NCBI RefSeq assembly: GCF_027921745.1
Contig: NC_079238.1
Span: forward strand, 1,178,001-1,242,000
DNA: 64,000 bases
Origin: Schizosaccharomyces osmophilus
Taxonomy: Eukaryota; Ascomycota; Schizosaccharomycetes; Schizosaccharomycetales; Schizosaccharomycetaceae
Reading direction: 5' to 3'
In this document: piece after piece, positions 33,601 through 42,441 of the stretch
How positions within the stretch are numbered: position 1 is the stretch's first letter
Layout: each line of letters begins with the position of its first letter
Translations under genes and position numbers: made by a program
The notes under the pieces: generated by a model
Told to the model about the DNA's origin: nothing
Databases searched by the model: none
Seen by the model: the letters and a program-made list of their open reading frames with translations, nothing else

Positions 33601-35578
33601 ACCTTCTCAAGCTAAGATCGTTCAAGACTTCTGTTTGGCATTAGCTCAAAGCATTTCACCTGTTGATCGCATTCGTACTATCAACCAATGCTCTCAAACC
33701 TGTCTTGAGTCTCTCAAAGCACAAACCGCTACTCAAAGTAACGGAAAACCCGTAACTAGTGTAAAATTAGAGCAACTGCCCATGGAACTTGATGTCAATA
33801 CTATTGGAACATTGCGTCTTAAATTACTTGAGCTTACGACGATCGTTTGCAAGGCAAGAAATTTCGAGTCCGATCTTGCTCGAATTATCGAATCAGATGT
33901 TGAGCAGTTTAAACTTATCGAGTCAGACTTGTTCAAGTCATTAGAGATTTTGCTTGAACTGGGTGACATTGTGAAGTCTGACCAGGAAGTTGATTACGTT
34001 TATACAGCTCTTCGCAATCTTGTTGCTCTTCTTCCTGAAAAGTCATTCTGTGCAGCTCTTGCCAAGTTGCTTCATGACAAGCGTACTTTGCTTCGCCGTA
34101 AAGCTTTGGGTGTTTTGCAGCAGCGTGTGCAACGGGGTGCTAAGGTTTCTTCATTAACCGCTTTGGTACCTGATGTTACATATAACATATCCAATGGTAA
34201 AGATGAAGAAACTGTGCAACTAGCAATGGACTGTCTTTCTGACATGGCCAAACGTTTTAAGAAAAACCCAGAATTATTCGAATCTGCCATTGAGGTTGTA
34301 TCTGGTCCTTATGGTTTGAAGAGCAAAGCAAAAGACGTTCAAGTTTCCTCAATCGTTTGTATAACCGTATTATCAAATACGTTAGGTGCTAGAATATTGC
34401 CCTATTTGGCCGATATTATGGAGAGTGTTCTTTCACTGTTATTCGGCGCCAAAAACGATTCCGAAGGAGATCTTCTAGAACTGGCCTGTTTCTCAATGAT
34501 GATTGACTTATTCAAGGTTATTCCAGAGTTCAGTGCTAGCTATGCCGAACCTACAATCAAAGCTGCATTGGCTTCCGATCGCGCGTTCGGGCAAGATTCA
34601 ATTGGTGAATTGCTATTTGATACTATTGCTAATTATGTTCCCACTCGTCATTTAATTAAATCCATCCTCTCTGCTTGGACTGAATGTACTAAACTAGGAT
34701 CTACTGCAGCTCTTCGTCTCCTTGAATTAATTGAAATGACGTTGCAAAATTCCACAAGAGCAGCGGTCGGCACTGTTTACAAGTCTATCTTTAGATTTTT
34801 CCTTGATTCTTTCGATAGCCGACGCTCTTTGTTCTTCGCAGAGGACGTGGATAACGTGGAAACAAAAGCCGTAAATGTTTTCCTCAAGTTCGTTATGAAA
34901 TTGAGCGATACAACTTTTAGGCCTTTGTTTCTACGCTTACAATCTTGGGCAATGGAAGATTTGCGTGAAAGTGACCCGTCAGGCATTGTTTCACGCCAAA
35001 CATTTTTTTATAATTTTTTGACAACGTTTTTGGATACTTTAAAATCAATTGTAACCAATTATTACGCTTACGTTTTAGATAGCACAGTTGACATCTTGTC
35101 ATCTAAGGACACGAACAGTGAACTTCGTCACTTGGTCATTAGCAGTATGGCCGTCGCATTCGAAAATGACACAGAGGAATTTTGGACGGTACCTGCTCGT
35201 TTCAATTTGCTTGTACCTGTTCTAATAGAACAAGTTCATTATGCTCCTTTGCTGGACAACAAAATATTGATTAAAGCTATTGCTGAGCTTGCGAACGTCG
35301 CATCTTCTAGCGAGAACTTTAAAGCCATTAATACTCCACTTTTGCAACACCTTCGGTCTGAAAATACGGATGTTCGCGTTTTGGCCATTCAAATCGAGAC
35401 TCAATTGTATGGACGATTGACCGAACAATGGGTTTCTACGCTTCCACAATCCATTCCATTTATAGCTGAGATTATGGAGGACGACGATGAACAGGTCGAG
35501 GCTGCAACAACAGAACTGGTCCGTGTCGTTGATGATTGTCTCGGTGAAAATGAATCCCTTCAAGATTATTTAACTTAA
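30629..35578 (+). CDS. utp10: U3 snoRNP-associated HEAT-repeat protein Utp10
   Basis: The frame is open from 30464, but the start MASSLQKQLQQVQNDNVLKAGKIRRAPSLLYEP at 30629 fits Utp10/HEATR1 and gives 1649 residues, a length I recall for the S. pombe protein. The N-terminal U3snoRNP10 domain, LL-rich HEAT repeats throughout, and the C-terminal BP28CT region (FRPLFLRLQSWAMED...) are visible. Utp10 is a tUTP (UTP-A) component that binds the 5' ETS early and is needed for 18S rRNA processing and rDNA transcription. The gene is intronless. It fits with the other ribosome-synthesis genes in this window (arx1, rps19, snoRNAs), though clustering may be chance. Confidence 0.95.
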   Translation: MASSLQKQLQQVQNDNVLKAGKIRRAPSLLYEPKVAADMDLEEIYVTAVSGFHELAVREPRLLHYEKTLLGEQSVHVDRLTLDKAENEKLNKECVHLLRLLAPFFTYKTTLKVLEWLIRRFSIQEYIADEFLLTFFPYHDHPFFARVLACSKPNSRPMLFLKPAIEMRVALSRADVVHAIIRDKDLLSMFAQFAQASAESNTMYPILARFWAGVFLESMVSWSSSNVDSNIIMDRLFLYISYAVSYPASTSFQISGFMCLSALAVSFPLHVSIIPPLLDAITLRITADNIRQALICIGHLLQTHQGAVEFQQEWADRLEAYGSSKLLLELNQKHRLDKLFTIYWLTLLKTKKSNKRELLHLLDNSFSHLHISFEQAKILLSTISLQSEYPTLQSYRRVISNVDMKEKNVTKDVPTTGVVGQPKAEDSKVSTKADKRALRAKIDSFEEPADYTMCISLANDVTSVDASYFNNLLSKFSKKIPFLTSCIIFGEEETAAMALASMENIIGSQVNTDFQALLPTALYALTHASPKIRSKALSIISAIPRSTEKSISDVYGLNDPEFENFKWLSFEEIRVFCTDYILSRFSELTLDNSYVFSYIGENLYAEKKSKDLSVKLAVTSFLTSHAYSSQFTEIRVFLLEVLHHVHGKVNDMKQHLLSPKLTNLSEPNNIEQAKQVTTKEAEAIVKVFDQHYFASMLALVKTESALSQAACKHLVTLQEKLKDPQYLELVRTLIESEDQPSYFIDTLDALNIPSYVFQKLLEKIQFSSKNGASSKRTRGKEGISAFELRKVTRVLELLETKTAASHRYLIVPLFDILNQVISLKDHIVSANYLLQLLLGLLYDMVCAAPVKELSPSIRIDTLVGCIRSSNNPQIQNKALLLVSGLSHAAPEVVLHGVMPIFTFMGTTVLSRDDAFSIHVIEQTIKTVISALVKLSSDFDSSLLISCFVNAFPHIPQHRRLRLYRMLLQTIGTHKFMSVILIQFAEKAVAAKPSQAKIVQDFCLALAQSISPVDRIRTINQCSQTCLESLKAQTATQSNGKPVTSVKLEQLPMELDVNTIGTLRLKLLELTTIVCKARNFESDLARIIESDVEQFKLIESDLFKSLEILLELGDIVKSDQEVDYVYTALRNLVALLPEKSFCAALAKLLHDKRTLLRRKALGVLQQRVQRGAKVSSLTALVPDVTYNISNGKDEETVQLAMDCLSDMAKRFKKNPELFESAIEVVSGPYGLKSKAKDVQVSSIVCITVLSNTLGARILPYLADIMESVLSLLFGAKNDSEGDLLELACFSMMIDLFKVIPEFSASYAEPTIKAALASDRAFGQDSIGELLFDTIANYVPTRHLIKSILSAWTECTKLGSTAALRLLELIEMTLQNSTRAAVGTVYKSIFRFFLDSFDSRRSLFFAEDVDNVETKAVNVFLKFVMKLSDTTFRPLFLRLQSWAMEDLRESDPSGIVSRQTFFYNFLTTFLDTLKSIVTNYYAYVLDSTVDILSSKDTNSELRHLVISSMAVAFENDTEEFWTVPARFNLLVPVLIEQVHYAPLLDNKILIKAIAELANVASSSENFKAINTPLLQHLRSENTDVRVLAIQIETQLYGRLTEQWVSTLPQSIPFIAEIMEDDDEQVEAATTELVRVVDDCLGENESLQDYLT

Positions 35579-36123
35579 AATTGGTTTCAATTTTTGGACT
35601 TTAGAAAAGTGTCTAATTAATATTTTCTCACACGAGTTTTTACCAAATATTTGGAAATGGGTTCTCGAGGTATACGATTTCTTATCGAGTTTATTAACCT
35701 GTTATTGCAAAATGCATAAACGAACTCTTTGTATAATTTTTATATTTTGTTTTGGGTAAAAAAATTGGGTACTTGGTTTCATAATACGCCTGATAATAAA
35801 AGTTTTTTATTAATGTATCATTAATTCTTTCACTGCTGGATTGTAAGCATTGTACTTCAGAAGAATAGAGTAATGAAAATAAATTCTTCGTTTTCTTGAT
35901 AATACAAACTAGCATTGGTGTTCACGAAGTCATCAACATTACTTAGCAATAAATCTCAAAGTATATTGAATATGCTTAACTAGTACTAAATTTCACTATA
36001 ACCAAAATTTTGGAAAGCTCTCCTTACTATTAAAGGCTATTTCAAATTCATATCTCTACTATTACTTGAAAATATAGCATAAACGTAGTCATATAACATC
36101 TTTGCAAAATTGCCTTAACCGCG
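35579..36123. other. Intergenic region utp10/nta1
   Basis: 545 bp, AT-rich, same-strand neighbours. Nothing beyond expected UTRs and promoter. Confidence 0.45.
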
Positions 36124-37040
36124 ATGAAATATGGCTGTGTGCAATTTAATCCAACAATTGGTAAAATACAAAATAACGTTGAAAAACTGTTTTCGCTCTT
36201 GAAAAAAAACGAAGAGCATCTTCGTTCAGTGGATTTGCTAGTTTTTCCAGAATTGGTTTTGTCAGGTATAACAAAACTCAATGATTCAAAAGACTTGCAT
36301 ATATTGACGCTATAGGCTACAATTTCAAAAACAGCTCTGAGATAGAGCCATTTCTGGAAGATGTCAAAAACGAGAAAAGCCCTAGTTTGTCGTTCGCTAA
36401 AAGTGTAGCTGAGCAGTATCGCTGTTATACTATTATTGGGTTTCCAGAGATTCAAAAATTTGATGATCAAACGTCTTATTATAACAGCACAGCTTTGGTT
36501 TCCCCCCAGGCGAAACTACTGAGGATATATCAAAAGCATTTCCTCTATGACACCGATAAAACTTGGGCAACAGAAGGAAAAGGATTTATGTATGATGATT
36601 CCCTACCAGAATTGGGTCCTATTTCAATGGCTATCTGCATGGATATTAATCCCAAGGACTTCACTGCACCTTTTGAGAAATTTGAATATGCCAATTTCAT
36701 TAAGGACCAAATGATGAAAGAGAGCTCAATATTGAATTCAAAAAAACAAATGCCTCCACTTATTGCTTTAAGTATGGCCTGGTTGCTCTGTGACTCAGAT
36801 TGCTTAACGGTTCCTCAGCCAGATTTAATGAATGTTAAATATTGGGTGGCCAGACTGTCTCCTTTAGTTGACATGGAAAAGGATTGTACTCTTCTAATTG
36901 CTAATCGTTGGGGCCAGGAAAGAGATGTTACATTCGCTGGTTCAAGTTGTATTTTGCGTATTGGGCACGGCAAAGCTGTAGTTCACAGTTTACTAAACGC
37001 AACAGAAGATAATATTGCTTTCGCAGAAATTAATGATTAA
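36124..37040 (+). CDS. nta1: Protein N-terminal amidase (nitrilase superfamily)
   Basis: Two exons (36124-36265 and 36316-37040, 50-nt intron, donor GTATAA, TTGAC branch) encode 288 residues. The nitrilase triad is visible: E43 in VFPELVLSGYNF, K121 in QKHFLYDTDKTW and C155 in SMAICMDINPKDF. Nta1 deamidates N-terminal Asn and Gln after Met removal, feeding them into the Arg/N-degron pathway. The predicted product matches the family in length and in the extended KHFLYDTD-type lysine motif. The splice site falls exactly at the conserved SGYNF. It converges with rrp2 across only about 120 bp. Confidence 0.93.
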
Positions 37041-37162
37041 AAGGTTTACTAACATACCGTACTCATTGCTATCTTTCTACTGAACTTTTAATGAAGGAAA
37101 ATTATTAAAGTCATATATTCGATCTATACTGTACAAATCCATAATTCACAAGGAAAAAAATA

Positions 37163-40159
37163 TTACATACCAAACAAGAAGGCCAGCTCCTTTGTGTTTA
37201 AGCGTGAAATTTCCCGTAAGCCCTTCTCGCCTAACGCGCTATCAATTAATTCTCTTTTTTTCTCCTGCAAAGCAAGTACTCGCTCTTCCACTGTATTATT
37301 CACTGTAATCTTTAAAACATTAACGGGCTTACTCTGACCGATTCGATGTGCGCGATCAATAGCTTGCTCTTCAATATAAGGATTCCAGAATGGGTCCAAA
37401 ACAAGTACGTGATTAGCACACGTTAAATTTAGTCCAACATTTCCTGCCTTCAATGAAATCAATAGCACGCTGCTGTTTGTATCGGTTTCGAATTGCAAGA
37501 TAGCTTCATTTCGAGCGGTAGGACTTAGTCCACCATGATAGTGTATGAACTGAACGTTATTCTGCTGAAGTGGAACAGTGAACAATTCTAAGAATGAGAC
37601 AAATTGAGAGAACACTAAAATTTTGTCTTGCGGATGTTCTTTTAAGATAGAAGTTATTTCGCCCACGGCTTTGTCAATTTTGGTAGACGTAATCCAGTTG
37701 TAGGGGTTCGTAAAAATATTCATTCCTAGTTCGCGATTCTCCAAAATATTATTATATCCCTGCGGCAATAATTCAGCAAGTCGATCAGTTTTCAATTTAT
37801 TATCCGAGCCTATGATGGGTGTCATTCCAGCAAAACGCCGAAAAAGATTGTAGCTTATAAAGTTATCTGGGACTATGTACTCAAAGCAAATAGTACATTT
37901 TGGGTTTGCTTCTTCCGTAGCATCTCTCTGAGCCGCAACTTCACTAGACGTGATGAGATGACTCAAACACTCACGGCAAACGAAATGGCCACATGGAATA
38001 ATAATTTGAAGATCCAAAACATAGTCTTGGCATACAGAGCATCGCAACATTTCGGTAGTCTTCAAACGATTTAGAGCTTCACCCGAAAGCTTATTATATA
38101 AACTTCTGGCCTCTTTTTGAAAACTATCATTATCATCATCGGTCGTTTGTCTTGCTACCAGTAACCAAGGATGACAACAAGCTTGTCGAAGTCGAAGTAG
38201 CAAGACTAAAATGCTTCCGTAATGAGTTGTGACGGTACCCTCTTGCATATACTTTCTCATTTGAATTTGAGCACCTGCTTGTAAAGCATTATAAAACTCC
38301 ATCTCAGGCTTTGATAAAGCAGATTCTTCCTTTCGCACGGTTTTCGGAGGAAGTGTAAGAATAGGCTTCCCGTCAATTTTCGTAGTCTTTGTTCGGCGAA
38401 GTAAAACAGCCTTGATTAGCCCACGAAAGCGCTTCATAGCTCTGGATGAATCAGATTCTTGGTTTAGTCGACCAGCAAAGTCTCTTGAAAAATGGGACCA
38501 ATCGCAATAAGGTTGGATCCTTAAAAACTTGACCAAACTATAAAATTCTTCTATACCATTTTGCATAGGCGTACCACTGAGACACCATCGAAGGGTAGAT
38601 TGCAGTAAGCAACAACCTCTGGCAGAAAGGGTATTTCTGTTTTTTATTGTCTGAGCTTCATCCAAAACAACGCGATACCAATTGGCTTCGAAAAAAGGTA
38701 GATGTTCAAATTTTTCAATAGGTGCACCTTCCGCTAAACTCTGTTCGTAAGCCATTCGGTGTCGATACTCATAAGCGATCACATTATAAGTAGTTAGGAC
38801 GACGTCGTAATTCGTAAGTTCTTCAGCTGATCTGTGTTTCTTTAATTGACCATGGTGTACGTATATGCTTGGACGCATAGAAGGTTTTATTTTTGCAATG
38901 ATTTCTCTGCGCCATTGTTGGATCAAGGCCACGGGAGCGACAATCAAAGTTGTCTTGGTCTTGGGATCGTTGGAAGGCCTGGATACCAGCAATGCCAGTA
39001 TTTGTACTGTTTTACCCAAACCCATATCGTCAGCAAGGACGCCACCCCTTTTAGTACTTTCTTCCATTTTCTTAAGCCAGGCCAATCCCTCCTTTTGGTG
39101 CTCCATAAGCACAGGCACCAAGCCAGCTGGTGTCCCTTCGCGAGCTTGCGGAAAGCTTTCGAGCTGATCGTCTAAGTCTTTGAAAAGCTCTTTTAGCTGT
39201 TCTTTCTGGGTCAAAGACGTGTGGTCTTGGAAAAGATGGGGTTGATGCAGAACCAAAGGAGGAGGAGGAACACCCCATGGATGCTGGGGCGGAAAAGCTT
39301 GAAACGAAGAAGGATTGGGAAGATCGGGAAAGGAAGTGGAAGAGTCAGAATAGAAGGGTAGCTGATGATGAGGAGCATCCATGCTTACAGAAGCATCGGC
39401 GAGGAGTTGATTAAAGTGAGCTTCGTCTTCATCGTCGGTGAGGGAAATGGGATTTTCATTGGTTCCCCCATCCCACAAGATGGACTGGGGAGCGCTTCCA
39501 GAGGTTCCAGTCCAAGAAGGCTTGACATCAAGCATATGGTCTTTGTTGTCGTTGGAATGCAGCCGTGGGCGTTTGTAGCCGGTTTCAATTACCTCGTTGG
39601 GAATATCGTATGGGGAGGTGGGAACGGCTTGCTTTTCATCCTTCACGACAGGCGTAGATTCAACAATAGATGGTTTCTCGTCTTCTTCAGAGTCACTGAT
39701 GACGATAATTGGATCATCCTTCTCACGTTGCGGTTGTTTTTGCTCATGGGAAGCAGCTGAAGCGTAGGAAGGAAGGGGAGTAGTGCCTTCTTTCTTGATG
39801 TCTTCTCGTTCGCCAAAGGGAAGAGGGTCTACGGGAGGCAAACGCGGAGAAAATGCTGACAATTTTGAATTGGCATCCTTGTCGTCGTGGGAAGGAGAGG
39901 CAAACAGAGGACGAGGATCCATGGGAGGTTGCGATGGGACAGCACGGTCGAGTTGGCGTTTTCGATTCAAAAAAGCAAGTTTTCTCTGGAAATCGAAATC
40001 TTGTAAAGCAGGCGCGTTCCCGTTGGAGAGAGAAGAAAAGGGATTTGGGTTGGATTCTGAATTGGTGGATGAAAAGTGATGTTTGGCATCTTTAAGGCAT
40101 GGAGGGAAATGATTACATAGATTTGGATCCACACAAGAAAAAGCCTTACTTTTTTCCAT
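37163..40159 (-). CDS. rrp2: SNF2-family translocase with RING finger, Rrp2 (Rad5/Uls1-like)
   Basis: The frame reaches 40210 via TTG; the first ATG is 40159, giving 998 residues. The N-terminal half is disordered and has two SUMO-interaction-like motifs followed by acidic residues: IIVISDSEEDE at about 151-161 and NPISLTDDEDE at about 236-246. The SNF2 ATPase has Walker A DMGLGKT (about 377-383) and DEAQ (about 500-503). A C3HC4 RING starts near residue 707 (CSVCQDY...CGHFVCRECL...CTICF), inserted between motor lobes as in Rad5/Rad16/HLTF. The C-terminal helicase lobe contains QAIDRAHRIGQ-type motif VI. Rrp1/Rrp2 act as SUMO-targeted DNA translocases, with Rrp2 described as protecting sumoylated topoisomerase II. 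A GTAAGG directly after the ATG codons could be a donor, so an alternative N-terminus is possible. Confidence 0.9.
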   Translation of the reverse strand: MEKSKAFSCVDPNLCNHFPPCLKDAKHHFSSTNSESNPNPFSSLSNGNAPALQDFDFQRKLAFLNRKRQLDRAVPSQPPMDPRPLFASPSHDDKDANSKLSAFSPRLPPVDPLPFGEREDIKKEGTTPLPSYASAASHEQKQPQREKDDPIIVISDSEEDEKPSIVESTPVVKDEKQAVPTSPYDIPNEVIETGYKRPRLHSNDNKDHMLDVKPSWTGTSGSAPQSILWDGGTNENPISLTDDEDEAHFNQLLADASVSMDAPHHQLPFYSDSSTSFPDLPNPSSFQAFPPQHPWGVPPPPLVLHQPHLFQDHTSLTQKEQLKELFKDLDDQLESFPQAREGTPAGLVPVLMEHQKEGLAWLKKMEESTKRGGVLADDMGLGKTVQILALLVSRPSNDPKTKTTLIVAPVALIQQWRREIIAKIKPSMRPSIYVHHGQLKKHRSAEELTNYDVVLTTYNVIAYEYRHRMAYEQSLAEGAPIEKFEHLPFFEANWYRVVLDEAQTIKNRNTLSARGCCLLQSTLRWCLSGTPMQNGIEEFYSLVKFLRIQPYCDWSHFSRDFAGRLNQESDSSRAMKRFRGLIKAVLLRRTKTTKIDGKPILTLPPKTVRKEESALSKPEMEFYNALQAGAQIQMRKYMQEGTVTTHYGSILVLLLRLRQACCHPWLLVARQTTDDDNDSFQKEARSLYNKLSGEALNRLKTTEMLRCSVCQDYVLDLQIIIPCGHFVCRECLSHLITSSEVAAQRDATEEANPKCTICFEYIVPDNFISYNLFRRFAGMTPIIGSDNKLKTDRLAELLPQGYNNILENRELGMNIFTNPYNWITSTKIDKAVGEITSILKEHPQDKILVFSQFVSFLELFTVPLQQNNVQFIHYHGGLSPTARNEAILQFETDTNSSVLLISLKAGNVGLNLTCANHVLVLDPFWNPYIEEQAIDRAHRIGQSKPVNVLKITVNNTVEERVLALQEKKRELIDSALGEKGLREISRLNTKELAFLFGM

Positions 40160-40466
40160 AAAATTCGAACAAGTTTCAAGAAAACAAAAAAAATTCGAGG
40201 TTTCCGACAATATCCAAGCGCCGGTCTCGTCCTTTGCGGGCTAAGATACGTGAAGGAAGGAAAAATATCGTTGCTAGAGTAGTGTCATATGCTTGTATTG
40301 AGGTTTCCTATAAGGGTAATCGATAGAAGCATATGCTTTTACCGAAAACAAGACATTGAAGCTACTCTAAAAAAAGATTAAGTACGTTTAAAACACGACG
40401 AAACGCAGTAAACCATCATTAACAAGAAAAGAGAAACAATGAATTTTATGCAACAAAATAAAGAAT

Positions 40467-40474
40467 AAAAAAAA
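40467..40474 (-). terminator. RNA polymerase III terminator
   Basis: Run of about eight T on the minus strand, 4 nt after the initiator tRNA 3' end; none separates the two tRNAs, consistent with co-transcription. Confidence 0.8.
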
Positions 40475-40477
40475 GAA

Positions 40478-40549
40478 TTGCGCGGCCAGGTTTCGATCCT
40501 GGGACCTACGGGTTATGAGCCCGTCGGAGTTCCACTCTCCTACCGCGCA
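40478..40549 (-). tRNA. Initiator tRNA-Met (CAT)
   Basis: 72-nt cloverleaf on the minus strand with U1-A72 pairing, anticodon loop CTCATAA, three G-C pairs closing the anticodon stem (GGG/CCC), and T-loop ATCGAAA with A54 in place of T54. The last two are hallmarks of eukaryotic initiator tRNA. It lies 9 nt downstream of a tRNA-Ser, the dimeric arrangement known from S. pombe. Confidence 0.95.
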
Positions 40550-40558
40550 CATTTATAC

Positions 40559-40656
40559 CGTCAGCAGCAGGATTTGAACCTGCGCGGGCAGAGCCCATTA
40601 GATGCCTCGAATGGTGGAATTCGAGTCTAACTCCTTAACCACTCGGACATACTGAC
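40559..40656 (-). tRNA. tRNA-Ser (CGA) with 16-nt intron
   Basis: Minus strand. Acceptor GTCAGTA pairs with TGCTGAC, discriminator G73. Long variable arm (GGGCTCTGCCC) and anticodon CGA in loop CTCGAA. A 16-nt intron follows position 37 before ATCTAA restores the stem TTAGA/TCTAA. Only a 9-nt spacer leads to the initiator tRNA, so both are probably made as one precursor from the tRNA-Ser promoter. Confidence 0.93.
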
Positions 40657-42441
40657 TTTTCATATTAGATGCAATATAAAAGCATATTCATAAGGATAAT
40701 TATTTTGTACTGTTAAAAGGAATCGGTACTTTGATCGGTGCTTGAAAAGTGCAAGGTGAAGAGCGCAGTCGGATTATTTAAGCAAGTTGACGTGGTACAG
40801 ATGATTTCCAGACAAAGAAAGAAACAAGAAAAGATTAAAAAAAGGCGCACAAATTCTTGCGATAGTGCGACACTGTCTGTCGCCCAGTGGTTCCTGTTGC
40901 GTAAATTTCGCATTTTTCGTCATAGAAAAAATGGAAGGAGAGAAGGGCTGGACAGTCGATTTAGCTTTGCAGTAGACGTCTGGAAGACAAGCAGGGTAGT
41001 GAAAAAGAAGGAAGGAAAAGAGATTTTGATTCACGTTTGAAAAATGGTTTTCGTCCAGAGTTCTTGCTTTTCCTTTTGCTTAACACTTGGGTTACTTGTA
41101 ATCTCTAAACGAACCCAACTTTCAATGGACATGAATAAGCTCATGAAAAAACGAAGCAACCCCACACGGGGAAAAACCAGTATGCGATTTTATGTAGATA
41201 AATACATGCTTTTGGTTTTTACGAATGTATGAAAAACATATTATGTATTGATTTCCGCAGACAGATCTCCGATCTCTTTCTCACTTTATTCCTTTCTTCC
41301 CTTACCCATACATGCAATCTTCCACTTTGCCTTTTGGAGAATCGGCGCTTAATACAAATTGCTTCTTTTTGGGACATTTCAGAGGAATTTCTTTTACCAT
41401 TAATTGCAAATAATTGGATTTGTAAATCAAAATTAATTTTAACGGGTTTCCTTTAGCTTTTTTCTAGAACCCATCGATTCACTCATCCATTGTAGTCGTC
41501 GTCGTCGTTGTCATCGTCGTCGCATTCTTCAATTCTTTTTCCTGGTTTTCGCTGGTGATTTCGAATTGAAACTTCACTCTCCTTTGCTTTCCATTTCGTT
41601 TTATTATCAAAGCGATAGTGTCTTTTGATTCTTGATATCATTTATCGAGCCCTTCTTGCCGTGGTACCTTACCGTCCTTGCTTACTGATCCAGGTGAATT
41701 CAAATTCGAATTCTTAAAAAGTCTTCCTTTTTTCCTTTTTCCCTTCTTCTTCTTTGACTTCTTTGACTTCCAAGGGGAGACCTTTGTCGCTTTTCTTTTC
41801 CACTTTTTTCCTTGTTCTTGTGAGCACTCGCTCAACGTACCAGCCCATTCCTCTCTCTCCCACTACTTGCAACACTTTGTTGGGCTTCTTGATAGAGATC
41901 GCAAGAGGATCATTACGGCCAGTTTCTTGACCTTGAATTTCAACGAAACCCTCTTTCGCTGGTGGAATTGATTGTTCTCTTTTCTTTGTTTTTTATTTTT
42001 ATTTTTATTTTTTATTTGTTTGTTTTGAAGGTTTTGCAATTGCCGAACGAGGATTCTTTTTTTTTTTTACGTTGCATTTCCAATTTACCAAGCCACCCAG
42101 AAGGAATTACCATTTAATTTTATTTTTTTCCTTCAAGACTTCTTTATTGACTTACTAGCTTTTCTTGTTGCTTTCCAAGTGACCGATTTTGTTGACTTGT
42201 ACGTTCCACTTGAAAGACCTCTTGTCGGCTTGTATAATTTTCCGTTTCCTTGGTTCAAAACTTCTTTTATTGGTTCTACTAGTTCCACGCTTGTTGTATT
42301 CTCTATACTTGCTACTGATCCCTCCTTCTATCCCTTTGCTTAGGCCTATTTCTCTTCACTGAATTTTTTCCTTTCTGTGATATTTTTTAATCTTAAACTT
42401 TCTTCTCTTGTTACTGGTTTCCTGTATTGAATTTCTCTTAG
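40657..42441. other. Long gene-free region upstream of cxr1
   Basis: 1.79 kb. The second half is strongly pyrimidine-rich on the plus strand (many TTTTC/CTTT runs), with a (GTC)n-like tract at about 41494-41524 and T-rich blocks at 41990-42010 and 42057-42070. The last bases before the cxr1 ATG (TTCTCTTAG) look like a splice acceptor, so part may be a long 5' UTR with an intron. Reading frames up to 100 codons here are not gene-like. Confidence 0.45.
41494..41524. repeat. Imperfect GTC trinucleotide repeat
   Basis: About ten GTC/GTT/ATC units in the putative leader of cxr1. Confidence 0.65.

Noticed and set aside
40738-41040. 100-codon Lys/Arg-rich frame downstream of the tRNA pair
   Set aside because: Starts near but has no splice or family support; composition follows purine-rich DNA.
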